DNA of 64,000 nucleotides from Amorphochlora amoebiformis (Eukaryota; Cercozoa; Chlorarachniophyceae): positions 372,001-436,000 of the forward strand of contig BAAHQB010000042.1 in assembly GCA_054601695.1 (NCBI GenBank), read 5' to 3'. The position numbers and the translations under genes were made by a program. Positions 1-35,635 of the stretch are shown one piece after another (position 1 is the stretch's first letter; every line of letters starts with the position of its first letter). The notes below the pieces were generated by a model. The model made no database searches. It had not been told where the DNA came from and worked only from the letters and a program-made list of their open reading frames with translations.

Positions 1-43
<43 letters not shown>

Positions 44-71
44 GTGTAGAAATATATACCTATATACATAT

Positions 72-104
<33 letters not shown>

Positions 105-128
105 TATTTATTTATATTATATATATAT

Positions 129-163
<35 letters not shown>

Positions 164-175
164 TAATCATATTTT
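1..175. repeat. (TA)n tract at left edge
   Basis: Nearly pure TA dinucleotide with short TTTA and ATAC interruptions. It lies next to the last visible exon of the minus-strand coiled-coil gene (which ends at 246), so it is probably the start of that gene's next intron. No coding signal is seen in it. Confidence 0.9.
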
Positions 176-245
176 TATAAGTACACTGTTATGCACGCAA
201 ACGTTATGCACAGATTGCAAATATCGCGCTTTATACAATCCTTAC

Positions 246-1541
246 CCTTTCTGCTCTAGTTCAGCAACTCTCCCACTTGCTTTGGAAAGCTTGGACGACA
301 AATTCTGCACAAAACCATAAACTTACGAAAAACCAACCAGGTCAGATTCCGGTGCCATGTACCTGGATTTCAGATTTTGCAGCCCCCATAAGGGTTTGCA
401 TCCAGGAGGGATCCTTGGTCTTGCCTACGGTTCTTCCTGTCTCTTCGAGACGAGATCTTAGGTTATCGGCCGACCGCTCGAGGAGTTTCTGAGTCTTCTG
501 CTGGGCAACCGACATCTTCTGAAGTGCCGCGATATCAGCCGTTAGACGCTTCAGTCTCGTCTGATAATCGCGTGCCTGCTGTTCATTTGACTTGGCACAT
601 CGTGCATGGTTCTTCATCTGGCGCTCAAACTGAGACAAGCGTCCTTGCTGCATCTGAATATCTCGGTGGGTGAGATCTAGTTGCTGCCGCAGATGACGAT
701 TGTTCTCCTCTGCTTCTAATCGGCACTCACGGAAGAGCTTTCGGTAGTTAGACTCGAGATCTGTACCCCAATATTATTTAAAGTGAGAAATTGCAACATA
801 AGATTACCAGATCGTAAAATTTAATATTTGATGATTTGACGTACCTAAAACATCCAAATCCTTCAAACCCGCACCAGCGATTGTGACCCCTGGATCTAAC
901 CTCCGGCCGCTGTGCCTCAGGATTAATGAACTAGGCTCCTGAAACAAGGTATATACAATCAGCAAGACTCCAATCCCCAATTGAAGTTAAGAATTATACC
1001 TTTCCACAGTGTATCTGCAACAGTTCATGCAGAGGAAGCTCTCCACGAACGTGATAGCAGTTGGATAAGCCATCCTGGAATGCAGGGTTTCGCAATGAGC
1101 GGGGTTAGGAAGCATGAAAATTAACGCTGGTTATCACACTCACCTCGTCTACAAGGGTCAGCCTGAGGGGACCGTCATACGTACTACCGCCGAGCGCAAG
1201 CAAGCCATAGAACCAGTTGCACCACCTCGATCTCTTACCCTTCCCCTTATCCTTCCTGCTTGATCTCCCGAGCAACCTAGATATCCGGGACTTTTTCTCC
1301 TTCTTAAGACTTGGAAGCCTCAGCGGACTATGGCGCTTTAGAGATCCCTCACTACCTCCGACAGGGGTGATAACATTTTCTACGGGCATATCCCCCCCGG
1401 GTTGCTCCCCGGCGTCGTCATCCCCCCGGCCCACGTCAGCCTTAGGTTTCTTTTCCCCCTCACGACTGCTATCAGCTTCGTCACCATCAACTCCATCCGA
1501 TGTACGCCCAACTGTAAATATTGGATCCTCATTTACTTGTC
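246..1541 (-). CDS. Ubiquitin-like fold plus coiled-coil protein (partial, spliced)
   Basis: Exons on the minus strand: 1541-1144, 1074-1000, 938-845, 760-363, 304-246. All junctions are GT-AG with matching phases. The first visible exon encodes a low-complexity acidic region followed by a lysine/arginine-rich cluster. The end of that exon and the next two encode a beta-grasp pattern: LRLTLVDEDG, then PLHELLQIHCGK, then LILRHSGRRLDP and LKDLDVL. This resembles ubiquitin-like or Rad60-SLD folds. The 760-363 and 304-246 exons are a long charged heptad-type coiled coil (QLDLTHRDIQ, LKRLTADIAALQK, SGRVAELEQK). No start codon is visible in the first exon, and the last exon ends in a good GTAAG donor, so both ends are missing. 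The family is not recognised beyond the fold; function is unknown. An adaptor or scaffold role is only inference. Confidence 0.6.
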
Positions 1542-1595
1542 CTTGTGAACACAATAAGCAGAAGATGCGTTTTGGTCGGGGTTAAATTATAGGGT

Positions 1596-1919
1596 TCAAT
1601 CACCATCCGAAAGACAGATATCCTCGAAGACAAAGCATATAAGGATGACAAGACCCACTATTGGTGCGAGTAGGAACTGAAGGTTCAAATAGATTGGCCT
1701 ATCCGAGTCTGAAATAGAGTTCGGGTTACGGTTTGCTCCTTTAGTGACTGTTCAATTTTATTTCTGTGTGACAGGGTTTAAAAAGAAAAAAATGCATTGG
1801 GTCTTTTTTTATCAATCAATGACAGTTCTATATCCCCAATTTGCTTCTCCACGACGTAAAAATAGAGATTAAAGAAACGGGCCAGGGCATTGGCGCCGGG
1901 GCAGACACATTCGGTCAAA
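1596..1919 (-). other. Possible minus-strand exons, one encoding a hydrophobic tail
   Basis: Two stretches look coding. At 1919-1778, after a TTTCCCAG acceptor, a frame reads LTECVCPGANALARFF then LYFYVVEKQIGDIEL and stops. At 1708-1596, after a TATTTCAG acceptor, a frame contains FLLAPIVGLVILICFVF, a plausible single membrane segment, then a short acidic tail and stop. I could not find donor sites that join them to each other or to the ORF at 2183 with consistent phase. They could be exons of one tail-anchored membrane protein or chance open frames. Confidence 0.25.
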
Positions 1920-1928
1920 CTGGGAAAG

Positions 1929-2183
1929 TCAAGGTACAAAATGGGAAAAAATATTCTTCTTACTATTGGAAGCTATGATATCGCATTCCTCGGTGTCCAC
2001 GATCCCCAAATGCTGCAACGCATCGCACAGGCGCAGCCCCAGGTGGAACCCGGGGGCCATTTTCGAGAGCAGGCCACGGCCAGCGAAATATTCAGCTATC
2101 GGAAATAACTTTTCGGCCTGCTGTGGAGGCTTACCTGAAAGGCCAACAAGCTCCCACTTTCCCGTGTCCTTCGTAGTCAACAT
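1929..2183 (-). CDS. Hypothetical 84-residue ORF, divergent from EF-hand gene
   Basis: It begins with an ATG at 2183 and reads MLTTKDTGKWELVGLSGKPP, then an alternating hydrophobic/charged stretch including LGLRLCDALQHLGIVDTEE. The amino-acid mix looks like a real protein. Possible donors occur at the seventeenth codon (TTTCAG/GTAAGC) and near the end (AATA/GTAAGA), so this may be a first exon. The second donor does not join the next candidate exon (from 1919) without a stop, so the model is unresolved. The family is not recognised. It is transcribed away from the EF-hand gene, whose ATG lies only 38 bp from this one. Confidence 0.4.
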   Translation of the reverse strand: MLTTKDTGKWELVGLSGKPPQQAEKLFPIAEYFAGRGLLSKMAPGFHLGLRLCDALQHLGIVDTEECDIIASNSKKNIFSHFVP

Positions 2184-2221
2184 CTCGATCGGATTGGAGT
2201 GTTATAGTCGAAAAAAGGAAT
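2184..2221. promoter_or_regulatory. Very short divergent intergenic gap
   Basis: Only 38 bp separate the ATG of the minus-strand ORF at 2183 from the plus-strand ATG at 2222. If both starts are right, the two genes share a bidirectional promoter and each 5' leader lies within the other's coding region. I see no TATA box in the gap. Confidence 0.3.
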
Positions 2222-7709
<5,488 letters not shown>

Positions 7710-7954
7710 CACCTAGTCTATTTTCTAGATTTTCCAGATTTTTATTAATCAGCAACTGGTTGAAGCCCTTTTGTTTAACGGTTATCAGAGCGCCCAGACT
7801 ACTGAGATGGTTACGTAATTATTAAAATTTACTCTCAATACTAGCAATTTACTAGATTTAGTGATACATATATCATAGTATATATATCTAGATATATATG
7901 TGTATGTATATATATATATATATAATACATTGTATATATACTAGATATATATAA

Positions 7955-7988
<34 letters not shown>

Positions 7989-8297
7989 AGGTTAGAGCGA
8001 GTTATGTTAGGGTTAAGACTAAGCTAGCATTCGATTTCTTTCCTCTATTCTGCTTGAGAGCGACCTGCTGGGGCCTGGGGATTAGGGTTAGGGTTAGGGT
8101 CTTTGTGAGGTTTAAGATCAGATTATTCAGGATTTTTCAGCCCTAGGGCAATTGATTCCGGGTTAGGGTTAGTGTAAAAGATTATAGTTAGGGTCAGAGG
8201 TTAAGGATTTATCGTTTAAGTGGCGGGTTAGGTTTGGATCCGAATAGGTAATTTAGGACTAGTGTATACATAATATTACATATACATATATATATAC

Positions 8298-8350
<53 letters not shown>

Positions 8351-8530
8351 CCTTACTCCTAATCATTATTCAAATAGAGAGCCTAAGAGGCTTAGGCTTA
8401 GTGTAGTGTAAGGCTAGGCTAAGATTGAGATTAAGGTTAGGGTTAGGGTTAGGGCTTGAGGTTGGGAGGGTAAAGGTTACGGGTAAGGTTAGGGATAGGG
8501 CTAGGGCTGGGGTTAGGCCAACAGTGGTAA

Positions 8531-8583
<53 letters not shown>

Positions 8584-8600
8584 GTGTGTGTGTGTGTACA

Positions 8601-8638
<38 letters not shown>

Positions 8639-8750
8639 TCATAATAACTTTGGTGATGTGATCCCATGCATCTCTTAATATCTATAGCCAAGGTAATATT
8701 GCCCTCGCTCTGCTCTAATGGACTGACGTTGAAGGAGCTGTCTGTCATCT
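7710..8750. other. Intergenic: 3' flank, TA tracts and TTAGGG-like repeats
   Basis: About 150 bp of 3' flank follow the TAG of the WASHC3 exon, then TA tracts (7860-7990, 8280-8345, 8530-8635). Patches of TTAGGG-like repeat lie at 8080-8230 and 8430-8515, with a divergent copy of the telomere-associated module at 8116-8160. No gene is seen. Confidence 0.7.
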
Positions 8751-9190
8751 AGCATTCTTCCTTCTCGGCACACAACAAAATCAACCACCTCAATACATTC
8801 TTTCTAGAATTTAAAGCTTATTTAGAGGGTTTAACATCCCCACAAAGCACTGAGTCCTCCTATGATGATGGCTGGCTTTCCCATGGGCGAATGGCGCAGA
8901 CGCAGCTAGTCTCGAGGAAGTGAACTTAACACAGTGCAGGTAAACCTCATGAGGTTTGCATAACAGGAGTGTTTAATACAGAGACAGATCGGGAGGAGTC
9001 CAGATAACGCATCAAGGGGTCTAGAGGACTGACACACAGTAATAAGCCAAAGTTGTCACGCAAGTATGCCACGGATGATGAAAATGCATTGCCACACAGA
9101 TTCCGACGAAAATGCTTCAAATTTTCAGGAATTCTTATCTCTTTTTCTCTCCAATTTCTTTTAGGTTTCTTTGCCTAAAGTAAGATTCCG

Positions 9191-9883
9191 ATGACCTATA
9201 ATTTAATCAACATTTCTTCCAAAATCACCCAAAATTATATGTTATCCGGCACCTCAGTGGGCCCCAACTTACCCTCCTATTTCTGCGCTGGACCCTTCCG
9301 CAATCTATCCCGCCTGCGCAATGAAAGAATGCGTCGAAGACAGGCATCGGAGGAGCAGCACGAGCCAGCTCCCGAGACGGAAGCGAAAGAAGACGGCAAA
9401 GCCCAAACAAATACGACGAACCCCCAAACGATGAACCCCCAAACGACGAACCTCACGAACCCCCAAACGACCAATGCCCAAACGACGAACCCCCGGACGA
9501 GAAATCCCCGAACGACAAACTCCCAAACGACACTCCAAGCGACGGAACCCCAAACGACGGAACCCCAAACGAAGAACTTCCAAACGACGAACCCCCAAGC
9601 TGTCCGGAGTACTGGAAACGAAGCCAAGTTGGGCGGATTAGAGACCAAATCGGAGCCTGAAGGGGAGACCAAAATGAACCGTATCATTGTTGGCCTCAGA
9701 GAGATGCTCTATCGGTTCACAGTTTCTGAGAACATGTACGTCGAACTCGCCGCCGTCGTCGAACGCGACTATCCCACCAATCGAGATAGAGTTGAGGCCG
9801 TCCAACGAATCCTCTCACAGTGGAAGCAGGCTGGTGTCTTGAGGCTTCGTACGGACACGAGGCGTGGGCCGGGGACACATTAA
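9191..9883 (+). CDS. Hypothetical minisatellite-containing ORF, copy 1
   Basis: 230-residue open frame. Its centre is a decayed minisatellite with units like AACGACGAACCCCCAA, read as TTNPQTTNPQ. Its C-terminus is unique: GLREMLYRFTVSENMYVELA, then ERDYPTNRDRVEAVQRILSQ and a basic RLRTDTRRGPG end. Copy 2 (12553-13113) has an identical C-terminal stretch and keeps the same frame although the number and spacing of repeat units differ, which hints at selection for protein. Against this, the upstream block that is open in copy 2 (LPKDSDDDIMTYNLV) is interrupted here by an extra TAAG, so copy 1 may be decaying. The family is not recognised. Confidence 0.45.
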   Translation: MTYNLINISSKITQNYMLSGTSVGPNLPSYFCAGPFRNLSRLRNERMRRRQASEEQHEPAPETEAKEDGKAQTNTTNPQTMNPQTTNLTNPQTTNAQTTNPRTRNPRTTNSQTTLQATEPQTTEPQTKNFQTTNPQAVRSTGNEAKLGGLETKSEPEGETKMNRIIVGLREMLYRFTVSENMYVELAAVVERDYPTNRDRVEAVQRILSQWKQAGVLRLRTDTRRGPGTH

Positions 9884-9900
9884 GCTGCCCTAATATATTA

Positions 9901-9951
<51 letters not shown>

Positions 9952-9964
9952 GCGAACTCCGGAC

Positions 9965-10255
9965 ATGAAGAATGCGTCGAAAGGAGGCATCGGAGCAGCG
10001 GAACGAACAAACAACGAACCCCCAAACGACAAATCCCCGAACGACAAACTCCCAAACGACGGAACCCCAAATGACGAACTCCCAAACGACGAACCCCCAA
10101 GCTGTCCGGGGTACTGGAAACGAAGCCAAGTTGGGCGTATTAGAGACCAAATCGGAGCCTGAAGGGGAGACCAAAATGAACAGTATCATTGTTGTCCTTA
10201 GAGAGATACTCTGTCGGTTCACAGTTTCTGAGAACAAGTACGTCGAACTCGCGTA

Positions 10256-10259
<4 letters not shown>
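9965..10259 (+). pseudogene. Third, truncated copy of the minisatellite ORF
   Basis: Repeats the region from RMRRKEASEQ through the minisatellite to SENKYVELA, then breaks off into TAATACATATATA. It is a partial duplicate of 9316-9752 inside tandem copy 1. It has fewer minisatellite units and several substitutions (MNRIIVGLREML becomes MNSIIVVLREIL). Confidence 0.7.
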
Positions 10260-10328
<69 letters not shown>

Positions 10329-10551
10329 TGTATATGTGTATATGCGTGAGATAAGTATACATGGGTGAGATAAGTACAGATGAAGTTAATTCTAACTTTA
10401 ATTTTTATAACTGGCACAATGTTGAAGCCATTAGGTCGTCACTCCTGTTGCTTCACCAACTCGATTTATTACAGTCGTGCAGCAAGTGTGTGTTGTGTGG
10501 TTCTTCTCATAGCCGTCGTGCAGTTGTAATCGACGTCACTCGCACCTTCCC

Positions 10552-10594
<43 letters not shown>

Positions 10595-11227
10595 TATATA
10601 TATATATATGTGTGTATGCATATATATATACGTATATACTAGTACTTATAATTATATTCTGATGATAATAGGTAATATCGCTACCATTACTGCTACGGTT
10701 ACAATCACATGCATATATAATACAAATATATATATATATATATATATAACATATATATATATAATATAATATATATATATATATATGTGTGTGTGTGTAT
10801 ACACACACACACACACACACATGTGTATGTAATACTATGTATATATATTTTTATATACATACATATATATATATATATATTAATACTACTATATATATAT
10901 ATGTGTATATATATACACCTATGTAATATTATATCTGTAGTATATACATCCATATAAACTATACATATATACATCAACTACCCCTGAGACCGATCGAAGG
11001 TTTGAGGATTAAACTACCGCGGTAATAGTCGGACCGAAGCTGGTGCAGTAGCAGCATTAGAACGTAGTGCTACATGTACACATCTAGACATTGGGATGTA
11101 ATATCAATACATACTAGAAGTATATATAATATGTGTGTGTGTATACATCATGTATAACATATAATCATAGTATATCATCATATAAGATATAGGTATTCTA
11201 GTATATTCTAGTATTATATATTATATA

Positions 11228-11247
11228 TATTTACTGTGATACATTTA

Positions 11248-11287
<40 letters not shown>

Positions 11288-11303
11288 AGTAAATAAATAA
11301 ATA
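11228..11303. repeat. Foldback hairpin, copy 1
   Basis: TTTACTGTGATA and its perfect complement TATCACAGTAAA enclose a TA tract. The hairpin lies immediately beside the segment that is inverted between tandem copies; copy 2 is at 14265-14345. Confidence 0.7.
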
Positions 11304-11337
11304 TATATAACATATATATATATATATATACACATAT

Positions 11338-11576
11338 AGTTCCATGCCTAGCATTTGCATTCAGAATTATTGACCAAGTTAAAAATTTATTTTTAGGGAG
11401 TTAGTAAGTGCTGGAATATCTGTTATAAGGTGGTCTTTATATGCCGCTTAGAATGATTAAGATTGTTACACATATAGCTGTGATATGTTATGGTACGCGT
11501 CACTGACTCACTGGTACTTTATGGGTGGGGGTCTATACTTGTAGCTGTATAGCTACTTTTTGCTGAGTATATACGC
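11338..11576. repeat. Segment inverted relative to its duplicate (copy 1)
   Basis: This ~240-bp non-coding block runs GTTCCATGCCTAGCATTTGC ... GCTGAGTATATACG on the plus strand. The duplicate at 14372-14599 has the same block in reverse complement, while the flanking blocks keep the same orientation. Confidence 0.85.
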
Positions 11577-11590
11577 ATGAACAGTCCAGA

Positions 11591-11721
11591 CTATGTGAGA
11601 GCATCCTCTTTCTCCTGCTCCTCGACTTCTCTCATCTTTCTCCTGTATGCCTCCTCAAGCTCTTCTTGGTTCGTGACCTGCGCACTGTGCCATTCTCCAT
11701 CTTCCTTCTTATCTGGATCAT
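11591..11721 (-). pseudogene. Duplicate of the terminal exon of the NHL gene
   Basis: A 131-bp block with acceptor (CCAACCTAG), coding for the acidic tail and stop. It reads [20 protein letters not shown] ... EDALT, versus VTDPEE ... EDALI in the copy at 14617-14747. Length is identical and changes are few. It lies beyond the copy that connects in phase to the rest of the gene, so it is either unused or an alternative last exon. Confidence 0.65.
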
Positions 11722-11854
11722 CTAGGTTGGATATATGTGTATGTGTACGTATGTATGTGCATATATATGTATATTTGTATATGTATATATTACATACGTA
11801 TATATATATATATATATGTATATGTATGTATGTATATATATAAATGTAAAGTAT

Positions 11855-11902
<48 letters not shown>

Positions 11903-11940
11903 TTATATATGCATTTAAAGTACAGATATACTAAACACAC

Positions 11941-11989
<49 letters not shown>

Positions 11990-12098
11990 CATTCTTACTT
12001 CCCGGCACACAACAAAATCAACCACCTCAATACATTCTTTCTAGAATTTAAAGTTTATTTAGAGGGTTTAACATCCCCACAAAGCACTGAGTCCTCCT

Positions 12099-12284
12099 AT
12101 GATGATGGCTGACTTTCCCAGTCGAATGGCTGTTTTCCCATGCGCTAATGGCGCAGACGCAGCAGCTAGTCTCGAGGAAGTAGAACTTAACACAGTGCAG
12201 GAAAACCTCATGAGGTTTGCACAACAGGAGTGTTTAACACAGAGACAGATCGGGAGGGGTCCAGATAACGCAAGTCTAGACTGA
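12099..12284 (+). CDS. Hypothetical short ORF upstream of minisatellite ORF, copy 2
   Basis: An open frame with a plausible protein composition: LEEVELNTVQENLMRFAQQE then CLTQRQIGRGPDNASLD and stop. In copy 1 (8860-9020) the same DNA has lost a few bases and the frame is broken. A pyrimidine-rich TCTTTTAG acceptor at about 12412 precedes VSLPKDSDDDIMTYNLV, so this could be an upstream exon of the 12553-13113 gene. I could not find a donor that fits in phase. Confidence 0.3.
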   Translation: MMMADFPSRMAVFPCANGADAAASLEEVELNTVQENLMRFAQQECLTQRQIGRGPDNASLD

Positions 12285-12552
12285 CACACAGTAATAAGCC
12301 ATAGTTGTCACAGAGAATCACGACGCGCGTTGCCAACTTGCCATGGACTCCGACGAAAATGCTTCACATTTTTCAGGAATTCTCTTTTTCTCTTCGCTTT
12401 CTTTTAGGTTTCTTTGCCTAAAGATTCCGATGACGACATCATGACGTATAATTTAGTCAACATGCCTTCCAAAATCACCCAAAACTATTGGGGCCTAATC
12501 CTTCTAACAAATTCTGGTTGGACGGTGGCTTGGACCATTCCCGGACTCCGGA

Positions 12553-13113
12553 ATGAAAGAACGCGCATCGGAGCAGCAGCGCCAGCCAGCTCCCGAGACG
12601 GAAGCGAAAGGAGACGGCAAAGCCCAAACAAATGCGACGAACCTCCAAACGACTAACCTCCAAATGACGAACCTCACGAACCCCCAAACGACAAACGCCC
12701 AAACGACGGACCGCCAAACGACAAATCCCCGAACAAAAAACTCCCAAACGACATCCCAAACGGCGGAACCCCAAAGGACGGAACCCAAAACGAAGAGCTC
12801 CCAAACGACGAACCCCCAAGCTGTCCGGGGTACTGGAAACGAAGCCAAGTTGGGCGGATTAGAGACCAAATCGGAGCCTGAAGGGGAGACCAAAATGAAC
12901 CGTATCATTGTTGGCCTCAGAGAGATGCTCTATCGGTTCACAGTTTCTGAGAACATGTACGTCGAACTCGCCGCCGTCGTCGAACGCGACTATCCCACCA
13001 ATCGAGATAGAGTTGAGGCCGTCCAACGAATCCTCTCACAGTGGAAGCAGGCTGGTGTCTTGAGGCTTCGTACGGACACGAGGCGCGGGCCGGGACACAT
13101 TAAGCTGCCCTGA
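12553..13113 (+). CDS. Hypothetical minisatellite-containing ORF, copy 2
   Basis: 186 residues with the same layout as copy 1: a short charged start, a TTNPQTTN-type minisatellite centre, and a unique C-terminal part of about 85 residues from LGGLETKSEPEGETKMNRII to GPGHIKLP and stop. The true start is uncertain; a spliced start through the block at 12412-12480 (LPKDSDDDIMTYNLVNMPSK) is possible but changes frame once. No known domain was recognised. The frame has survived minisatellite contraction relative to copy 1. Confidence 0.45.
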   Translation: MKERASEQQRQPAPETEAKGDGKAQTNATNLQTTNLQMTNLTNPQTTNAQTTDRQTTNPRTKNSQTTSQTAEPQRTEPKTKSSQTTNPQAVRGTGNEAKLGGLETKSEPEGETKMNRIIVGLREMLYRFTVSENMYVELAAVVERDYPTNRDRVEAVQRILSQWKQAGVLRLRTDTRRGPGHIKLP

Positions 13114-13539
13114 TATATATATATATATATATATATGTATATGTATATGCATGAGATAAGTATACATGGGTGAGATAAGTACAGATGATGTTAATTCTAA
13201 CTTTAATTTTTGTAACTGGCACAATTTTAAATCCATTAGGTCGTCAATCCTGTTGCTTAACCAACTCGATTTATTACAGTCGTGCAGCAAGTGTGTGTTG
13301 TGTAGGTTCTTCAGAACTTCTTCTCATAGCCGTCGTGCAGTTAGTTGTAGTCGACGTCATTCGCAAAGCCCTTCCCGCCTGTTAGATGCTTGGTATATAT
13401 TCTGAATACCAGCGTAGGGTGTGCAGCGTCACATTGCATAGTCACCCGGGACAACTCATTGCATTTCCGATTGTTAATATTGATACACTGATATTCATAG
13501 AACATGTACGCTTAATTGTGAGCACTACAGTACAATATG

Positions 13540-13666
13540 ATACATGTATATATATATATATATGTATGTATATACTAGTACTTATAATTATATTCTAATC
13601 ATAATAGGTAATATCGCTACCATTACTGCTACGGTTACAATCACATGCATATATAATCTAGATAAT

Positions 13667-13713
<47 letters not shown>

Positions 13714-13722
13714 TATATACAT

Positions 13723-13772
<50 letters not shown>

Positions 13773-13832
13773 CATATATTTAGTTTACATAGACGCATAC
13801 ACTACAGATATAATATTACATATATACATATA

Positions 13833-13865
<33 letters not shown>

Positions 13866-13906
13866 TATATATAGTAGTATAATATTATTATAATATTATA
13901 TTATAC

Positions 13907-13954
<48 letters not shown>

Positions 13955-14187
13955 ATATATATATATATGTATATACATATATGTGTAATATTATATCTGT
14001 AGTGTATGCGTCTATGTAAACTATACATATACATCAACTACCCCTGAGACCGATCGAATGTTTGAGGATTGAACTACCGCGGTAATAGTTGTAGTGCTAC
14101 ATGTACACATTGGGATGTACATATCAATGCATACTAGAAGTATATATAATATGTGTGTGTGTGTGTATACATCATGTATAACATATA

Positions 14188-14226
<39 letters not shown>

Positions 14227-14275
14227 ATAAGATATAGGTATTCTAGTATATTATATATTATATATATTTACTGTG

Positions 14276-14317
<42 letters not shown>

Positions 14318-14338
14318 TTATTTTAATATATATCACAG

Positions 14339-14369
<31 letters not shown>

Positions 14370-14371
14370 TC
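13540..14371. repeat. TA tracts, palindromes and spacer of tandem copy 2
   Basis: Mostly TA tracts. Includes a long AT palindrome at about 13870-13920 (TAGTAGTATAATATTA and its complement), the CCCCTGAGACCGATCGAA block at 14040-14100, and the foldback hairpin TTTACTGTGATA / TATCACAGTAAA at 14265-14345. No coding signal is seen. Confidence 0.7.
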
Positions 14372-14599
14372 GTATATACTCAGCAAAAGTAGCTATACAG
14401 CTACAAGTATAGACCCCCACCCATAAAGTGCTAGTGACCATGATGTATCACAGCATACATGCATAACAATCTTAATCATTCTAAGCGGCATATCAAGACC
14501 ACCTTATAACAGATATTCCAGCACTTACAAACTCCCTAAAAATAAAATTTTTAACTTGGTCAATAATTCTGAATGCAAATGCTAGGTATGGAACTTAGA
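14372..14599. repeat. Segment inverted relative to its duplicate (copy 2)
   Basis: Reverse complement of 11338-11576 with about 90% identity by eye. The flanking hairpin and the neighbouring terminal-exon block are in the same orientation in both copies, so the inversion is local. Confidence 0.85.
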
Positions 14600-14616
14600 T
14601 GTATCAACAGTCCAGA

Positions 14617-33875
<19,259 letters not shown>

Positions 33876-33894
33876 CTGTGTAAGTGTATGTATG

Positions 33895-34012
<118 letters not shown>

Positions 34013-34097
34013 TAAACACAAATTATTTTTATATATAAATATGTAAAAATTATCTTCATAAATATATATACACATACATATATGTACATACATATAT

Positions 34098-34148
<51 letters not shown>

Positions 34149-34189
34149 TCACATGTTAATATATGCATATAAATATACATAGATACATA

Positions 34190-34262
34190 CGTATGTAAAA
34201 ATTATCTTCCCCTTCCAAGTAATCCCGCCCGCCCCATCCTTTCTTCCTGAGGGTATCTCCCG
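34190..34262 (-). other. Possible upstream exon of NHL gene
   Basis: After an ATACCCTCAG acceptor two frames are open to an ATAC/GTATGT donor (KKGWGGRDYLEGEDNFYI or RKDGAGGITWKGKIIFTY). Neither donor phase matches the first mapped NHL exon, so a small exon may be missing between. A copy of its 3' edge (GAAGATAATTTTTACATA) recurs at about 34037-34056, which fits the exon-tail rule. Confidence 0.35.
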
Positions 34263-35027
34263 CGAACGGATATCAATCCCTCACATATGTAACCCCTCCC
34301 CCCCCCTTGACTACCTTTTTTTTTCTTTTTGAAGCTTAGGGGGGTACCATAGGAGCAACGGCAATACTCCTAACACCCACCAGGCACCTGGACCCATGCC
34401 CCCGAAAAACAGCCTTTTTCAACCCCCCAAAACCCGAAAAAATGAAAAATTAAATTCGGGTTTTAGTGGAAGTTAGGTTGCTACGTAGCTGGTAACTCTA
34501 CAAACCCATTCCCTCCCCTCCAATCTTCACCCGACCTGGAGATGGTGCTATGCGCGGGTGCCACTTTGATGGTCGGCCACACGTGTCAAAATATGAAAGT
34601 CACACAGAGTGACATTTAAAATCCCCTTAATCAGATCACCTGCGATAAACTATTTGTAATTATTTAATTCTGCGGCTGATGGTCTGTTCCCGGGTTCTCA
34701 GGACGGCCCCACTCCCCAGGCCTATATATGCGCTTTTTTATTCCTTCAGAAAGTATACTTCGAATAATCTCACCGAAATATCTCACACATTCTATAATGG
34801 TGAAAATATTGCGGGGGGAACGAATAATGATCTTTCTATTTGGGAAAGGGGGGGGGAGGGGTTTGGAACATCACTCAGATGAATTGCAGACCGACCCGAT
34901 AAATTCAATCCTTCTTCTGTCCGGAGGAGAAATACAAGAATTTACTCATCAAAACCTAGCTAGACTCACTGATTACAAATCAGAGCGCGATTACTTATTT
35001 AAAATTAACTTTGAGTAGCTACTAGGC
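34263..35027. other. Unique sequence, no firm gene
   Basis: Unique, moderately GC sequence between the NHL 5' region and the 21-bp satellite. On the minus strand CATATATAGG at about 34717-34731 could be a TATA box for the NHL gene. Short open frames at 34679-34882 and 34728-35018 on the plus strand have no recognisable domain. Confidence 0.4.
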
Positions 35028-35302
35028 TATCTAGATAGCCCTCTAAGCTATCTAGATAGCCCTCTAAGCTATCTAGATAACCCTCTAAGCTATCTAGATA
35101 GCCCTCTAAGCTATCTAGATAGCCCTCTAAGCTATCTAGATAGCCCTCTAAGCTATCTAGATAGCCCTCTAAGCTATCTAGATAGCCCTCTAAGCTATCT
35201 AGATAGCCCTCTAAGCTATAGCCCTCTAAGCTATCTAGAATCTAGATAGCCCTCTAAGCAATCTAGATAGCCCTCTAAGCTATCTAGATAGGACTGTCTA
35301 GA
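35028..35302. repeat. 21-bp palindromic satellite (~13 units)
   Basis: Unit CTATCTAGATAGCCCTCTAAG, containing the perfect palindrome CTATCTAGATAG. Units are almost identical, with one truncated unit near 35218 and a small insertion at about 35238. Confidence 0.95.
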
Positions 35303-35304
35303 TA

Positions 35305-35348
<44 letters not shown>

Positions 35349-35557
35349 TAGATATGTATATCTGGTATACTAGATATAATATATTTATACTAGTTATATA
35401 ACGTATACTAGATATATTATATCATGATGTGTATCATTTAGCAGTACAGTACGGATGTATATCATTTAGATCATGGATTCATCAATCATTCATATTCCAG
35501 ATGGTATACCTACTACTAGACTAGACCTACGTACATAATCTATATAATAGTCTAGAT

Positions 35558-35635
<78 letters not shown>

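Larger units (their letters stand above)
8751..11989. repeat. Tandem duplication, copy 1 (~3.2 kb)
   Basis: Starts AGCATTCTTCCTTCTCGGCA and matches copy 2 from 11990 in colinear blocks. These are the block at 8760-9180, the minisatellite ORF (9191/12414), the block at 10360-10545 versus 13160-13390, the block at 10630-10720 versus 13560-13665, the CCCCTGAGACCGATCGAA block (10980 versus 14040), and the exon copy at 11591-11721 versus 14617-14747. TA tract lengths differ freely between copies. Confidence 0.85.

Noticed and set aside
11591-11721. Calreticulin/calnexin-like [11 protein letters not shown] motif
   Set aside because: The resemblance stops after ten residues, and the exon joins the NHL gene as a charged tail.
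35028-35302. CRISPR array
   Set aside because: Units are contiguous 21-bp satellites without variable spacers, in a eukaryotic, intron-rich context.
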